Source of the DNA: Methylophilus aquaticus
GTDB taxonomy: Bacteria; Pseudomonadota; Gammaproteobacteria; Burkholderiales; Methylophilaceae
NCBI RefSeq assembly: GCF_030769565.1
Contig: NZ_JAVCAP010000026.1
Location: forward strand, 1 to 64,000
Reading direction: 5' to 3'
DNA: 64,000 nucleotides
Shown: positions 16,788 to 25,758 of the stretch, piece by piece
How positions within the stretch are numbered: the first letter of the stretch is position 1
Layout: the number at the start of each line of letters is the position of its first letter
Made by a program: the position numbers and the translations under genes
Notes under the pieces: generated by a model
What the model saw: the letters and a program-made list of their open reading frames with translations, nothing else
What the model was told of the DNA's origin: nothing
Databases searched by the model: none

Positions 16788-17518
16788 GAGGTATCCTTTT
16801 CAGCCTTGTCCAACCAAGCATTAAAAACCCTTCTAGACGCCTTGGCTAAAGAACTTCCATGAAGTGTATTTAGATTCCTCAAGGTATGCAGGTTTGCACT
16901 TAGTGAATGAAGTTCGGTTGCATGACCAATTAACCATTTTTCAAGAGAGCCTTGATCGAACTCCAGATGGAACTGTAAGCACAAGATGTAATCATCAACA
17001 CTGAATGCCTGATGGGGGCAATGGTCCGTTCCAGCCAATAATTTAGCATTGGGTGGAATAGAAAACTGATCACCATGCCAATGCAATACTTGTGTGGAGT
17101 CATCTATATTCTTCAGTACAGAGTTCGTGCCTTCGAAGGTCAGCTTTAATGGCGAAAAACCAATCTCTTTACCAAGCCTCATGGGCATTACTTCAGCCCC
17201 GTGTGCTTTTGCAATCATCTGAGCCCCAAGGCAAATCCCAAGCATTGGTTTACGTGCGATTAATCTCGCATGGATTAATTCAAATTCTTCAACCAAAAAA
17301 GGGTAGCGCCCAATCTCATAAACACTAATTGGCCCACCCAAAATAACCAGAAGATCTGTTTGGATAACGTCTGGGAGTGTAGGCATTTCGCCGCCAGCCT
17401 CGAAGTAGCGGATATCGTAATTTCTACTAAGCAATATTGGGCCAAGAGTACCTAAGTCCTCGAAGCCGAGATGGCGAATCACAATCGCATCTTTTCTGCG
17501 CATTGCTGAATGGTTCAT
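16775..17518 (-). CDS. Class-I glutamine amidotransferase-like protein
   Basis: The protein has 247 residues with the GATase1 triad: nucleophile Cys in PMLGICLGAQMIA, and the His-x-Glu of LQFHLEFD. ILGGPISVYE forms the oxyanion loop. It has no synthetase domain, like YfeJ/GMP-synthase-like stand-alone amidotransferases, which may hydrolyse gamma-glutamyl amides. It is the first gene of the operon, 138 bp downstream of the MocR gene. Glutamine-derived or gamma-glutamylated amines feeding the operon's aminotransferase would make a coherent route, as in PuuD-like polyamine breakdown. This is inference. Confidence 0.85.
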   Translation of the reverse strand: MNHSAMRRKDAIVIRHLGFEDLGTLGPILLSRNYDIRYFEAGGEMPTLPDVIQTDLLVILGGPISVYEIGRYPFLVEEFELIHARLIARKPMLGICLGAQMIAKAHGAEVMPMRLGKEIGFSPLKLTFEGTNSVLKNIDDSTQVLHWHGDQFSIPPNAKLLAGTDHCPHQAFSVDDYILCLQFHLEFDQGSLEKWLIGHATELHSLSANLHTLRNLNTLHGSSLAKASRRVFNAWLDKAEKDTSWKV

Positions 17519-17627
17519 TTAATCTCTCCTTAACCCGCAGTTGGATTCCGATACACGTCAAAAATATGGCTGATGTAAATGTATTAAAGCGGAGAGGTTT
17601 TGTAGTGAGCCTGTTATGGAAAACGAG

Positions 17628-17652
17628 ATGGTCCAAAGTGTGCTGGACCCAT
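17628..17652. promoter_or_regulatory. Candidate MocR operator A
   Basis: ATGGTCCA (17628-17635) and TGGACCCAT (17644-17652) form a near-perfect inverted repeat with an 8-nt spacer. It lies just after the mocR stop codon and 110-134 bp before the amidotransferase start. The same TGGACCCAT is found on the other side of mocR at 19181-19189. Confidence 0.35.
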
Positions 17653-17656
17653 CAAA

Positions 17657-19084
17657 TTAGTTGGTCAGAATTTCTAATAATCTTTGAAGCAGTATTTCTA
17701 TTTGCCTGTCATCATGGCTGCCAAACCCAAGCCTAATTGCATCAAGGTTATTATCAGAGTCCTCGTAGATGCTGTCTCGATTGAAATGCATGCCTGCCTT
17801 TTTGGCCCTGGCTAAGAGCTCTGCCATAGAAATTGTCTTTAGCAGTTTCAACCAAAAAGCTAAGCCGCCGTTGGGAACACTAAACGAGAATATTTCAGAA
17901 AAGTCTTTGCTTAAAGTATTGGCCAGTCTTTGTCTGCGCTGGTCGTAAATTTTTAATGTTTTCAGGATATGGCGTTTCAGTTCGCCTGTGCCCATTAATT
18001 CCGCAGCGGCCAATTCAGTGACGGGGTTACCTTGCCTGTCAATAATCATTATGTGATCAGCGCACTCGTCAATAAAATCTTCAGGGCCCACGATGTATCC
18101 CACACGCAAACCAGGTGCTAACACCTTTGAAAGGGAGCCAACATAAATGACTGAAGCTTGATCTCGACATGCCAATGGCAATACAGGGTGGAGAGTGTAA
18201 TGGAACTCATGGTCGTAATCGTCTTCAAGCACTTTAAAGCCATGTTTTGCTGCGACGTTTAATAGCTGCAACCGGCGTTCCATACTCATCATCACAGTTG
18301 TCGGAAATTGATGGTGTGGAGTCACATAAATAAATCTAACATCTCGTTGGGTGCATATATGATCTAGCTGATCGATGTTCATTCCGTGCTCATCAGTTTC
18401 GACTGTTATCACTTCTGCGCCACACGCCTGAAAGGCTAGCTTTGCTGGCTGATAACTCAGCCGTTCCATAACCACAGCATCACCTGGTTTAATCAATACC
18501 TTGGCAATCAGAAAGATGCCCATCTGGCTACCGCGAACAATACAAATGTTGTCTGAACTGACGTGCAGGCCTCTCTCCATATTCAGCATGTTGGCAATTG
18601 CTGAGCGAAGCTCATCCGTGCCTAATGGATTGCTGTAACCCAGTCTACTGGAGCGCGCTGTACTGATTAATGCATGTCTGAACGCCCGTGAAATGATTTC
18701 AAATGGAATGAGGCGAGAGTCAGGAACGCCGTCATTAATATTTACCTCGAACAGCTTCTGGGCTTTCGACTTAGGCGCGATGTCGGATTTGTTGAGTTTT
18801 TGAATTTCGGACTGCGGACTTAAAGGCAATCTTTGAGAAACGAAGGTTCCTCGTCTACCTTCTGCTTTGAGCCAGCCTTGTGCAATCAACTCATCGTATG
18901 CGAGGACAACAGTCTTCCGGTTGATTTCGAGTTTTGTCGCTAACTCCCTAGTTCCCGGTAATGCATCTAATGATTTCAGGCGACCTTCTTTGATCTCCGA
19001 AATGATTAAAGCTACAAGTTGCATATAGATTGGAGTGCTTGATGACTCGTCTATTTTGAGTACCAGATCCCAAGGTCTTAACAT
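17657..19084 (-). CDS. MocR-type (GntR HTH plus aminotransferase) transcriptional regulator
   Basis: The protein has 475 residues. A GntR-family winged helix-turn-helix lies at about 12-85 (PIYMQLVALIISEIKEGRL, LPGTRELATKLEINRKTVV). A fold-type I aminotransferase domain follows from about 120 to the end, with VTPHHQFPTTVMMS and the PLP-binding lysine in YVGSLSKVLAPGLRVGY. MocR regulators sense PLP-linked amines (GABA, taurine, pyridoxal) by imine formation. This one is divergent from xoxF and upstream of the amidotransferase/MOSC/aminotransferase operon, so it probably controls that operon and itself. Control of xoxF is possible but unproven. Confidence 0.9.
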   Translation of the reverse strand: MLRPWDLVLKIDESSSTPIYMQLVALIISEIKEGRLKSLDALPGTRELATKLEINRKTVVLAYDELIAQGWLKAEGRRGTFVSQRLPLSPQSEIQKLNKSDIAPKSKAQKLFEVNINDGVPDSRLIPFEIISRAFRHALISTARSSRLGYSNPLGTDELRSAIANMLNMERGLHVSSDNICIVRGSQMGIFLIAKVLIKPGDAVVMERLSYQPAKLAFQACGAEVITVETDEHGMNIDQLDHICTQRDVRFIYVTPHHQFPTTVMMSMERRLQLLNVAAKHGFKVLEDDYDHEFHYTLHPVLPLACRDQASVIYVGSLSKVLAPGLRVGYIVGPEDFIDECADHIMIIDRQGNPVTELAAAELMGTGELKRHILKTLKIYDQRRQRLANTLSKDFSEIFSFSVPNGGLAFWLKLLKTISMAELLARAKKAGMHFNRDSIYEDSDNNLDAIRLGFGSHDDRQIEILLQRLLEILTN

Positions 19085-19121
19085 GCCTCCCTCAATTTCT
19101 CCAGCATCTTGGCTCTAAAGC

Positions 19122-19226
19122 CTGGCTGGTCTTAATTGATAGTTTACATATGGTTTTATGGCCCAGGAGTTTTTTATCATTGGACCCATGAAGATTTGAA
19201 TTCTGGCTGGTTTTCTATTGGATCCA
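19122..19226. promoter_or_regulatory. Candidate MocR operator region B between mocR and xoxF
   Basis: The 231-bp divergent spacer holds a direct repeat CTGGCTGGTYTT (19122-19133, 19203-19214), ATGGCCCA (19158-19165), TGGACCCAT (19181-19189) and TGGATCCA (19219-19226). The 9-mer TGGACCCAT is shared with the site beyond mocR. Promoter boxes are not clear enough to call. Confidence 0.35.
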
Positions 19227-19315
19227 GATAGCTACAGTAAGCGCACTGATTAAATCAGTAAATCCCAGAATACCGGGAGATCTAAAAGCAAGACTATCAC
19301 AAATGGAGATAATCA

Positions 19316-21190
19316 ATGAAAGCTAAATCAACCTTACTGGCAGTCGGGGCACTAGCTAGTGCATTAGGCTTTATTTCAGTTTCGCATGCTGAAACTGATT
19401 TGGAGGCAGCAATGAAGAACCCAAACAACTGGGCCCATCCCCGTGGCCAGTACAATAACCAAGGCTATAGCACCTTAAATCAAATCAACACGACAAACGT
19501 GAAAAATTTGAAGACTCAATGGTCGTTTGCAACGGGTGTTAATCGCGGACATGAAGGTTCACCGGTAGTTGTTGATGGTGTTATGTACATCATCACTGCA
19601 TTTCCAAACAATGTGTATGCGCTAGATCTGAATGATAGCCAGAAGATTCTCTGGTCCTATTTCCCTAAACAAGAACCAGCAGTGCAAGCTGTTTTGTGCT
19701 GTGACAACGTAAACCGTGGTCTGGGTTACGGGCATGGCAATATTTACCTAGTGCAGAATGATGGCATGGTTGTAGCTCTGAATGCTAAAACTGGCGCCAA
19801 AGTTTGGGATCAACGCGTTGTAGATTACAAGGTTGGTGGTACGTTAACTGCAGCTCCGCACGTAATCAAAGATAAAGTAATTGTTGGTTGCTCAGGCGCC
19901 GAGTTCGGTTTGCGTTGCTACATGACAGCATACAACGCTAAAGATGGTTCAATTGCATGGCGTGCCTACAGCACGGGTTCAGATCAAGATGCATTAATTG
20001 GTGAGGGCTTTAACGCTGACAACCCACATTACAGCGCGTTGTCTGTTTACCAAGATGTAAACGGCGGTAACAAAGAAGGCGGTTCATTCAAAGCTTTGAA
20101 GAAAGAGCAACTCCAGTATCCAGAAAAGGATTTGGGCACTAGAACTTGGTTGAAACCACAAGCAATCAAAAATGGTTGGGAGCATGGTGGTGGTTCAATC
20201 TGGGGTTGGTACTCATTCGATCCTAAAACTAACCTAGTCTATTACGGTACTGCCAACCCATCCGTTTGGAACCCGGATGTACGTCCTGGCGACAACAAAT
20301 GGACAATGACTATTTTTGCCCGTGATGTTGATACAGGTATGGCTAAATGGGGTTATCAAAAAACACCTCATGACGAGTGGGATTACGATGGTGTGAACGA
20401 AATTATCTTGTTCGATAAAAACAACAAGACATATGCATGGCACCATGACCGTAATGGTTTTGCATATACCTTTGAAGCAAAGACAGGTACTTTGGTTGTA
20501 GCTGAAAAAGTACATCCATTTGTAAACTGGGCAAGCAAGGTTGATCTTAAAACCGGCATTCCTGACAAACTCGCTTCAGGGTCTACTCACCAAGATTACA
20601 ACGCAAAAGGTATTTGTCCTGCAGCACAAGGTACGAAAGATCAGCAACCCGCAGCTTACTCACCAAGAACCGGTTATATGTATTCTCCACTCAATCACTT
20701 ATGTATGACATATGAGCCAGTTGAGTCCAAATATATTGCAGGTCAACCTTGGGTAGGTGCGACATTAACAATGTTCCCTGGTCCTGATGGCGTAATGGGC
20801 GGTTTTGCTGCCTATAACCCAATGAATGGTAAAAATGTCTGGTACAACAAAGAGAAGTTCTCTACTTGGAGTGGCGCTCTGACATCTGCTGGTGACATTG
20901 TGTTCTACGGAACTTTGGATCGTTGGTTTAAGGCTGTGGATGCTAAGTCCGGTAAAGAGCTTTGGAAAATTCAAGTGGGTTCAGGCGTTGTTGGAAACGC
21001 ATTCACCTATGGTAATAAAGGCAAGCAATACGTAGGCGTTTACTCAGGTATTGGTGGCTGGGCAGGTGTTGCTATGAACCTTGGTATGACGAACGACACT
21101 GACGCCTTGGGCGCTAGTGGTGCTTACAAAGAGTTGACCAAATATAACGCTGCTCCTGGTGGTGGTGCTTTGAATGTTTTCTCTATATAA
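19316..21190 (+). CDS. xoxF: Lanthanide-dependent methanol dehydrogenase XoxF
   Basis: This is a 624-residue periplasmic PQQ quinoprotein that oxidises methanol to formaldehyde (or formate), passing electrons to a cytochrome c. A signal peptide ends at VSHA (25). The eight-bladed propeller has the adjacent-Cys disulfide Cys128-Cys129 in VLCCDNVNRG over PQQ. Expected metal ligands are Glu196, Asn314 and catalytic Asp356, plus Asp358 in WDYDGVNE. That second Asp marks rare-earth XoxF; MxaF has Ala there. No xoxJ or xoxG gene follows within the window. ATG follows TGGAGATAATC. A strong terminator ends the unit. Confidence 0.95.
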   Translation: MKAKSTLLAVGALASALGFISVSHAETDLEAAMKNPNNWAHPRGQYNNQGYSTLNQINTTNVKNLKTQWSFATGVNRGHEGSPVVVDGVMYIITAFPNNVYALDLNDSQKILWSYFPKQEPAVQAVLCCDNVNRGLGYGHGNIYLVQNDGMVVALNAKTGAKVWDQRVVDYKVGGTLTAAPHVIKDKVIVGCSGAEFGLRCYMTAYNAKDGSIAWRAYSTGSDQDALIGEGFNADNPHYSALSVYQDVNGGNKEGGSFKALKKEQLQYPEKDLGTRTWLKPQAIKNGWEHGGGSIWGWYSFDPKTNLVYYGTANPSVWNPDVRPGDNKWTMTIFARDVDTGMAKWGYQKTPHDEWDYDGVNEIILFDKNNKTYAWHHDRNGFAYTFEAKTGTLVVAEKVHPFVNWASKVDLKTGIPDKLASGSTHQDYNAKGICPAAQGTKDQQPAAYSPRTGYMYSPLNHLCMTYEPVESKYIAGQPWVGATLTMFPGPDGVMGGFAAYNPMNGKNVWYNKEKFSTWSGALTSAGDIVFYGTLDRWFKAVDAKSGKELWKIQVGSGVVGNAFTYGNKGKQYVGVYSGIGGWAGVAMNLGMTNDTDALGASGAYKELTKYNAAPGGGALNVFSI

Positions 21191-21220
21191 CCCCTGAATT
21201 GATCTCCAAGGGTTCGTTTT

Positions 21221-21252
21221 CCTCTCTTGCAACAGCAAGAGAGGGTTTTTTA
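21221..21252 (+). terminator. Rho-independent terminator after xoxF
   Basis: The stem CCTCTCTTGC/GCAAGAGAGG with loop AACA is followed by GTTTTTTAT. It is placed about 30 bp after the xoxF stop. Confidence 0.88.
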
Positions 21253-21294
21253 TTAAGTCAGCACGCCGCAAATTGCCTGCGCAGCTATTTATGA

Positions 21295-21846
21295 TCAGAT
21301 TTTTCCGTCCAGGCCCATCTGATAATACTTATGCACAATTTTCTCCTGGTTTTCCAGCAGCCAGTCGATGCTCGGCTCATTGCGCAAAGCTTTCTGGATC
21401 GCCTTGAAGGTTGCCTCACGGTGGATATCAAACAGCGCTTTATGGTCGATTTTTTCCTGTTCCAGAATGGCCGGGCTTAACCATACTGAAACGATAATCC
21501 CCAAATCATTGGCTTTTTCTTTCGGGATGTCGCCGCTACGCACTGCATCGAGCACGCCGTTGGCAATCGCGCCTTGCACGGTCCCCATCAGAATATTGGT
21601 ATAACGCGGGTCTTTCACCGTTACTTTACTCACCATCAGCGTGGCTGGACGCACCATGATGTCGGTGTTCATGATGGCCAGTACGCGGGTATGGCCTTTC
21701 ACCTGGTCACCCAGTAAATTGGCAAACGCGGTGCCCATCGGCCCGTTCATTTCGCCAATCGCCACTTCGGGTTCTGCAGCCGTACCGGGTGGGCCGCCCG
21801 CGACCAATGCTTCACCCACGCGCATAATAATTCGTTCGTCAGACAT
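21295..21846 (-). CDS. Formaldehyde-activating enzyme (Fae) homologue
   Basis: There are 183 residues from ATG at 21846 (AAAGGAG eight bases upstream). It aligns by eye with Fae: the start VGEALVAGGPPG, GPMGTAFANLLGDQVKGHT, ATLMVSKVTVKDPRY, and QGAIANGVLDAVRSGDIPKE. Fae condenses formaldehyde with tetrahydromethanopterin. In canonical Fae a His (His17 of the Methylorubrum enzyme, in a VAHIDL context) acts as catalyst. Here that segment reads EPEVAIGEMNGP with no His. This is therefore probably a paralogue (Fae2/Fae3-like) with altered or formaldehyde-sensing activity. It is divergent from tkt and convergent with xoxF, a clear C1 setting. Confidence 0.8.
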   Translation of the reverse strand: MSDERIIMRVGEALVAGGPPGTAAEPEVAIGEMNGPMGTAFANLLGDQVKGHTRVLAIMNTDIMVRPATLMVSKVTVKDPRYTNILMGTVQGAIANGVLDAVRSGDIPKEKANDLGIIVSVWLSPAILEQEKIDHKALFDIHREATFKAIQKALRNEPSIDWLLENQEKIVHKYYQMGLDGKI

Positions 21847-22122
21847 GTTTTTCAGCTCCTTTGCTATCAATGGTTTTTAACATGGTAGGGGAATTCGTGC
21901 GGCATGGCTACCTGCATACTTTTACAACAGCACATTTTTTGCCACGATGCATAAGGGTACGGCGTGAATTAAATCCCCATTAACCCTTGAAGAAAAACGG
22001 GTTCTAGGGAATAATCTAGCCTTTCCGTAAAAGGGTGGTTTTTGGCCCTTTTTAAAGAATTCAATCAAGGTTTTGCAGTTTTTTATGTAAGACCGCTCGT
22101 TATTTTCATTAGGGAGAAAACA

Positions 22123-24105
22123 ATGGCAACTCGTGTCGACTTGTGCAACGCCATCCGTGCTCTAAGCATGGACGCTGTACAAAAAGCAAACTCCGGTCAC
22201 CCAGGCGCGCCTATGGGTATGGCTGAAATTGCTGAAGTAGTGTGGAACCACAACCTCAGCCACAATCCAAGCAACCCGCAATGGGCTAACCGTGACCGCT
22301 TCGTGTTGTCAAACGGCCATGGCTCCATGCTGATTTACTCCTTGCTGCACCTGACAGGTTACGATGTGTCTATCGACGACATCAAAACTTTCCGTCAATT
22401 GCACTCCAAATGTGCGGGTCACCCTGAGTACAGCTACGCACCAGGCGTTGAAACCACTACGGGTCCATTAGGCCAGGGTATCGCCAACGGCGTGGGTTTC
22501 GCGATGGCTGAAAAGTTGCTGGCTAGCCAGTTCAACAAGCCAGGCCACGACATTGTCGACCACTACACTTATGTGTTCCTGGGCGACGGTTGCATGATGG
22601 AAGGCGTTTCTCACGAAGCTTGCGCACTGGCTGGTACTTGGGGCCTGGGCAAACTGATGGCTTTCTGGGATGACAACGGTATTTCTATCGACGGTCATAT
22701 CGAAGGCTGGTACACAGACGACACCGCTAAACGTTTTGAAGCTTATGGCTGGCACGTTGTATCAGTTGATGGTCACGACCAAGCGGCTATCCAGGCTGCA
22801 GTAGACGCAGCTAAAAAAGTCACTGATAAACCATCACTGATCTGCTGTAAAACCATTATCGGTAAAGGTTCACCAAACAAATCTGGTTCACACGACTGCC
22901 ACGGTTCCGCATTGGGCGAAGCTGAAGTTGCAGCAACCCGTGCTGAAATCGGTTGGGCACACGAGCCATTCGTGATTCCTGCTGACGTATACGCAGGCTG
23001 GGACCAAAAAGCCAAAGGTGCCGAGCGTGAAGCTGCTTGGGATGCTAAATTTGCTGCTTACGCAGCTGCCTACCCAGCAGAAGCTGCTGAATTCAAACGC
23101 CGTATGGCCGGCGAATTGCCAGCTAACTGGAAAGCACTGACCGACGCCATCATCGCTGAAACTAACGAAAAAGCTGAGAAATTGGCTACGCGTCAAGCTT
23201 CACAAAAAGCGATTACTGCGTTGGCGCCAATCTTGCCAGAATTCTTGGGCGGTTCAGCTGACCTGACAGGTTCTAACCTCACAGCAGCTAAAGAGTTCAA
23301 ACACGTGAGCGGTAAAGAGCCAGGCAACTACATCTCTTACGGTGTACGTGAGTTCGGTATGGCTGCGATCATGAACGGTATGGCATTGCACGGTGGCTTG
23401 TTGCCATACGGCGGTACTTTCCACATGTTCTCTGACTACATGAAAAACGGTATGCGTATGTCTGCGTTGATGCATCAACGTGTGGTTTACGTATTGACCC
23501 ATGACTCTATCGGTCAAGGTGAAGACGGTCCTACCCACCAACCAGTAGAAAACACTTCTGGTCTGCGTTTGATTCCTCGTATGGATGTATGGCGTCCAGC
23601 TGACTCTACAGAAACCACCGTTGCTTGGGTGGCTGCAGTAGAGCGCACTGAAGGCCCAACCAGCCTGGTATTAAGCCGTCAAGCAGTGCCAGGCATCAAA
23701 CACGATGCTAAAGACTTCGACTTGATCCGTAAGGGTGGCTACGTGTTCTCTGACGTGGCTGGCGCACAAGTGATCATCATCGCTAACGGTTCCGAGTTGG
23801 ATCTGGCCATTCAAGCAGCTGCTGAATTGAACGCAGCGGGTACTAAAGTGCGTGTGGTTTCCATGCCATCCACCAACGTATTCGACCGTCAAGACCAGGC
23901 ATACAAAGACAGCGTATTGACTCCAGGCGTAAAACGCGTGGCCATTGAAGCTGCTCACCCAGACTTCTGGCGCAAGTATGTTGGTTTAGAAGGTGCTGTT
24001 GTCGGTATCGACACATTCGGTGAGTCTGCTCCAGGCGGCGTACTGTTGAAGCACTTCGGTTTCACAGTTGAAAATGTTGTGAATACCGTAAAAAGCGTTT
24101 TGTAA
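22123..24105 (+). CDS. tkt: Transketolase
   Basis: There are 660 residues from ATG at 22123 with AGGGAGA upstream; the frame continues back to 22042 without a site. It is a thiamine-diphosphate enzyme that moves two-carbon units between sugar phosphates and regenerates ribulose 5-phosphate for the RuMP cycle. It has [11 protein letters not shown] near the N terminus, the ThDP/Mg motif [29 protein letters not shown] in the pyrimidine domain, and [18 protein letters not shown]. The codon usage is very uniform, suggesting high expression. It is probably monocistronic, with a terminator at 24232-24260. Confidence 0.96.
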   Translation: MATRVDLCNAIRALSMDAVQKANSGHPGAPMGMAEIAEVVWNHNLSHNPSNPQWANRDRFVLSNGHGSMLIYSLLHLTGYDVSIDDIKTFRQLHSKCAGHPEYSYAPGVETTTGPLGQGIANGVGFAMAEKLLASQFNKPGHDIVDHYTYVFLGDGCMMEGVSHEACALAGTWGLGKLMAFWDDNGISIDGHIEGWYTDDTAKRFEAYGWHVVSVDGHDQAAIQAAVDAAKKVTDKPSLICCKTIIGKGSPNKSGSHDCHGSALGEAEVAATRAEIGWAHEPFVIPADVYAGWDQKAKGAEREAAWDAKFAAYAAAYPAEAAEFKRRMAGELPANWKALTDAIIAETNEKAEKLATRQASQKAITALAPILPEFLGGSADLTGSNLTAAKEFKHVSGKEPGNYISYGVREFGMAAIMNGMALHGGLLPYGGTFHMFSDYMKNGMRMSALMHQRVVYVLTHDSIGQGEDGPTHQPVENTSGLRLIPRMDVWRPADSTETTVAWVAAVERTEGPTSLVLSRQAVPGIKHDAKDFDLIRKGGYVFSDVAGAQVIIIANGSELDLAIQAAAELNAAGTKVRVVSMPSTNVFDRQDQAYKDSVLTPGVKRVAIEAAHPDFWRKYVGLEGAVVGIDTFGESAPGGVLLKHFGFTVENVVNTVKSVL

Positions 24106-24135
24106 GGATTCACAACATTTCGGCGTAGGCTAACT

Positions 24136-24155
24136 CGCCTTGGATTTCCAAGGCG
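24136..24155. other. Perfect hairpin after tkt without a T-tract
   Basis: CGCCTTGG/CCAAGGCG has an ATTT loop. There is no T-run, so it is not an intrinsic terminator by itself. It may protect the tkt mRNA 3' end. Confidence 0.4.
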
Positions 24156-24231
24156 ATGTTAAGCGAAGCGGCCGAAGCCAAAACGTCCTTGAACAATCTG
24201 TTCTGTAATTTAAAACAGGTTGACCGATAAA

Positions 24232-24260
24232 AACCGCCTCCCAGTGAGGCGGTTTTTTTA
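24232..24260 (+). terminator. Rho-independent terminator of tkt
   Basis: AAACCGCCTC/GAGGCGGTTT with loop CCAGT, followed by a seven-T run. Confidence 0.9.
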
Positions 24261-24356
24261 TGATGATTGACAGATAAACACGCAACGCAAATTGCAATCA
24301 CGTCTCTATCACCCCATTTAATGGTAGTCTGACCACAATTATTAATAGCCCGTATT

Positions 24357-25232
24357 ATGAAAACCCCAAAAAGATTAGAGCCGCTGATTGAAGATGGCGT
24401 GGTAGATGAAGTCATGCGCCAGTTAATGAGCGGCAAAGAAGCCACAGTGTACGTGGTGCGCTGCGGTGAAGAAATTCGCTGCGCCAAGGTGTATAAAGAA
24501 GCCAACAAACGCAGTTTCCGCCAAAGTGTCGATTACACCGAAGGCCGCAAAGTCAAGAGCAGCCGTCAGGCGCGGGCCATGGCCAAAGGCTCAAAATACG
24601 GCAAACAAGCACAAGAAGAAGCCTGGCAAAGCGCTGAGGTCGATGCCCTGTACCGTCTAGCCGCCGCAGGTGTAAGCGTACCCACCCCCTATCAGTTTTA
24701 CGAAGGGGTGTTGATCATGGATTTAGTCACCGACGCCGAAGGCAATGCCGCGCCACGGCTCAACGACGTGGTGTTCACCGCCGAACAAGCCCGCCAGCAC
24801 CACCAGTCGCTGCTCAAAGAAGTTGTGCGCATGCTATGCGCTGGCATCGTCCACGGCGACCTTTCCGAGTTTAATATCCTGCTCAGTGCCCATGGCCCGA
24901 TCATCATCGACTTACCTCAAGCGGTTGATGCCGCAGGTAATAACCACGCCATGAGCATGCTGGAACGCGATGTAGGCAACCTGGCCGATTTTTTTGGTCA
25001 ATTTGCGCCTGAGCTTATCAACACGCACTATGGCAAAGAAATCTGGGCGCTCTACGCAAAAGGTGCCCTCACCCCCGAAACGGTGCTCACTGGCAAATTT
25101 AAACAAGACGATAAACCGGTAGATTTAAAAAGTGTGGTACGCGTGATAGACGCCGTGCGTGAGGATGAAGCCAAAAAGCAAATGCGTTTGGCAGAAGCCA
25201 AAGCAGTGCTGCCCAAGCCTAAACGCTTTTAA
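24357..25232 (+). CDS. RIO-family atypical protein serine kinase
   Basis: The protein has 291 residues. The RIO kinase core is present: GKEATVYVVRCGEEIRCAKV (nucleotide loop with Lys), the catalytic loop GIVHGDLSEFNILL with Asp and Asn, and the metal-binding IIIDLPQAVD. RIO kinases phosphorylate Ser and act in ribosome maturation in archaea and eukaryotes. Bacterial homologues are scattered and poorly studied. The start at 24357 is ATG with no strong ribosome binding site. It is a single gene between the tkt terminator and the hxlR gene, with a Lys/Arg-rich C terminus. Confidence 0.9.
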   Translation: MKTPKRLEPLIEDGVVDEVMRQLMSGKEATVYVVRCGEEIRCAKVYKEANKRSFRQSVDYTEGRKVKSSRQARAMAKGSKYGKQAQEEAWQSAEVDALYRLAAAGVSVPTPYQFYEGVLIMDLVTDAEGNAAPRLNDVVFTAEQARQHHQSLLKEVVRMLCAGIVHGDLSEFNILLSAHGPIIIDLPQAVDAAGNNHAMSMLERDVGNLADFFGQFAPELINTHYGKEIWALYAKGALTPETVLTGKFKQDDKPVDLKSVVRVIDAVREDEAKKQMRLAEAKAVLPKPKRF

Positions 25233-25262
25233 GTACGCTATCTGTTAGTTCCACTATGCGGG

Positions 25263-25670
25263 TTACGCTGACTGATGTTTACGCTCCGCGGAGTGTTGGC
25301 TATGCATGATCTCCGCGAGATTGACTTCTATCCAGTCTGTCAGCGCCTCCACTTTCAGGCTGATGCCTTCGCCTAGCGGCGTCAGCGAGTATTCCACATG
25401 CGGCGGTACAACGGGGTAAGACACCCGTTTTACAAAGCCATCCTGCTCTAATTGTTGCAGCGTTTGGGTGAGCATTTTTTCACTGATCACACCCACTCTG
25501 CGCCGTAGTTCACTGAAGCGTAGTGTCCCGCCCAACAACGCCACCAATACCAATACCCCCCACTGGCTGGTCACGTGCTTCAATATTTCTCGTGAAGGGC
25601 AATCAGGCGAGAGCACTTCTCCGCGTCGCATGGCATTGGCCAATACACCTGTCGTTTCCTCTGTTTTCAT
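25263..25670 (-). CDS. HxlR-family transcriptional regulator
   Basis: The protein has 135 residues. It is a winged helix of the HxlR type: DCPSREILKHVTSQWGVLVL, RFSELRRRVGVISEKMLTQT, and the wing YPVVPPHVEYSLTPLG. A Cys at CPSR near the start of the domain is the redox-sensing position in QorR/YodB-type members. It is divergent from a quinone-reductase-like gene, the same arrangement as ytfH-qorB of enteric bacteria. It likely represses both genes through the palindrome at 25688-25706. Quinones, aldehydes or diamide are the likely inducers, by family knowledge. Confidence 0.88.
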   Translation of the reverse strand: MKTEETTGVLANAMRRGEVLSPDCPSREILKHVTSQWGVLVLVALLGGTLRFSELRRRVGVISEKMLTQTLQQLEQDGFVKRVSYPVVPPHVEYSLTPLGEGISLKVEALTDWIEVNLAEIMHSQHSAERKHQSA

Positions 25671-25687
25671 ACTTACCTTTTTGTGCG

Positions 25688-25706
25688 TACTTACTTTAAG
25701 TAAGTA
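25688..25706. promoter_or_regulatory. HxlR operator palindrome
   Basis: TACTTACTTTAAGTAAGTA is a perfect inverted repeat with 9-bp arms around one central T. It sits in the 88-bp spacer between the divergent hxlR and qorB-like genes. Confidence 0.75.
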
Positions 25707-25758
25707 TAGATGATAACCTGCGCGTTCTCAATTTATTTCATGTGTTGAAAGGGTGTAT

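Noticed and set aside
19316-21190. Calcium-dependent MxaF
   Set aside because: The DYD motif (Asp358) is the rare-earth marker, and no mxaJGI genes follow.
24110-24508. Minus-strand frame over the tkt 3' region and RIO kinase start
   Set aside because: It crosses the tkt terminator, overlaps a clear kinase gene and resembles nothing.
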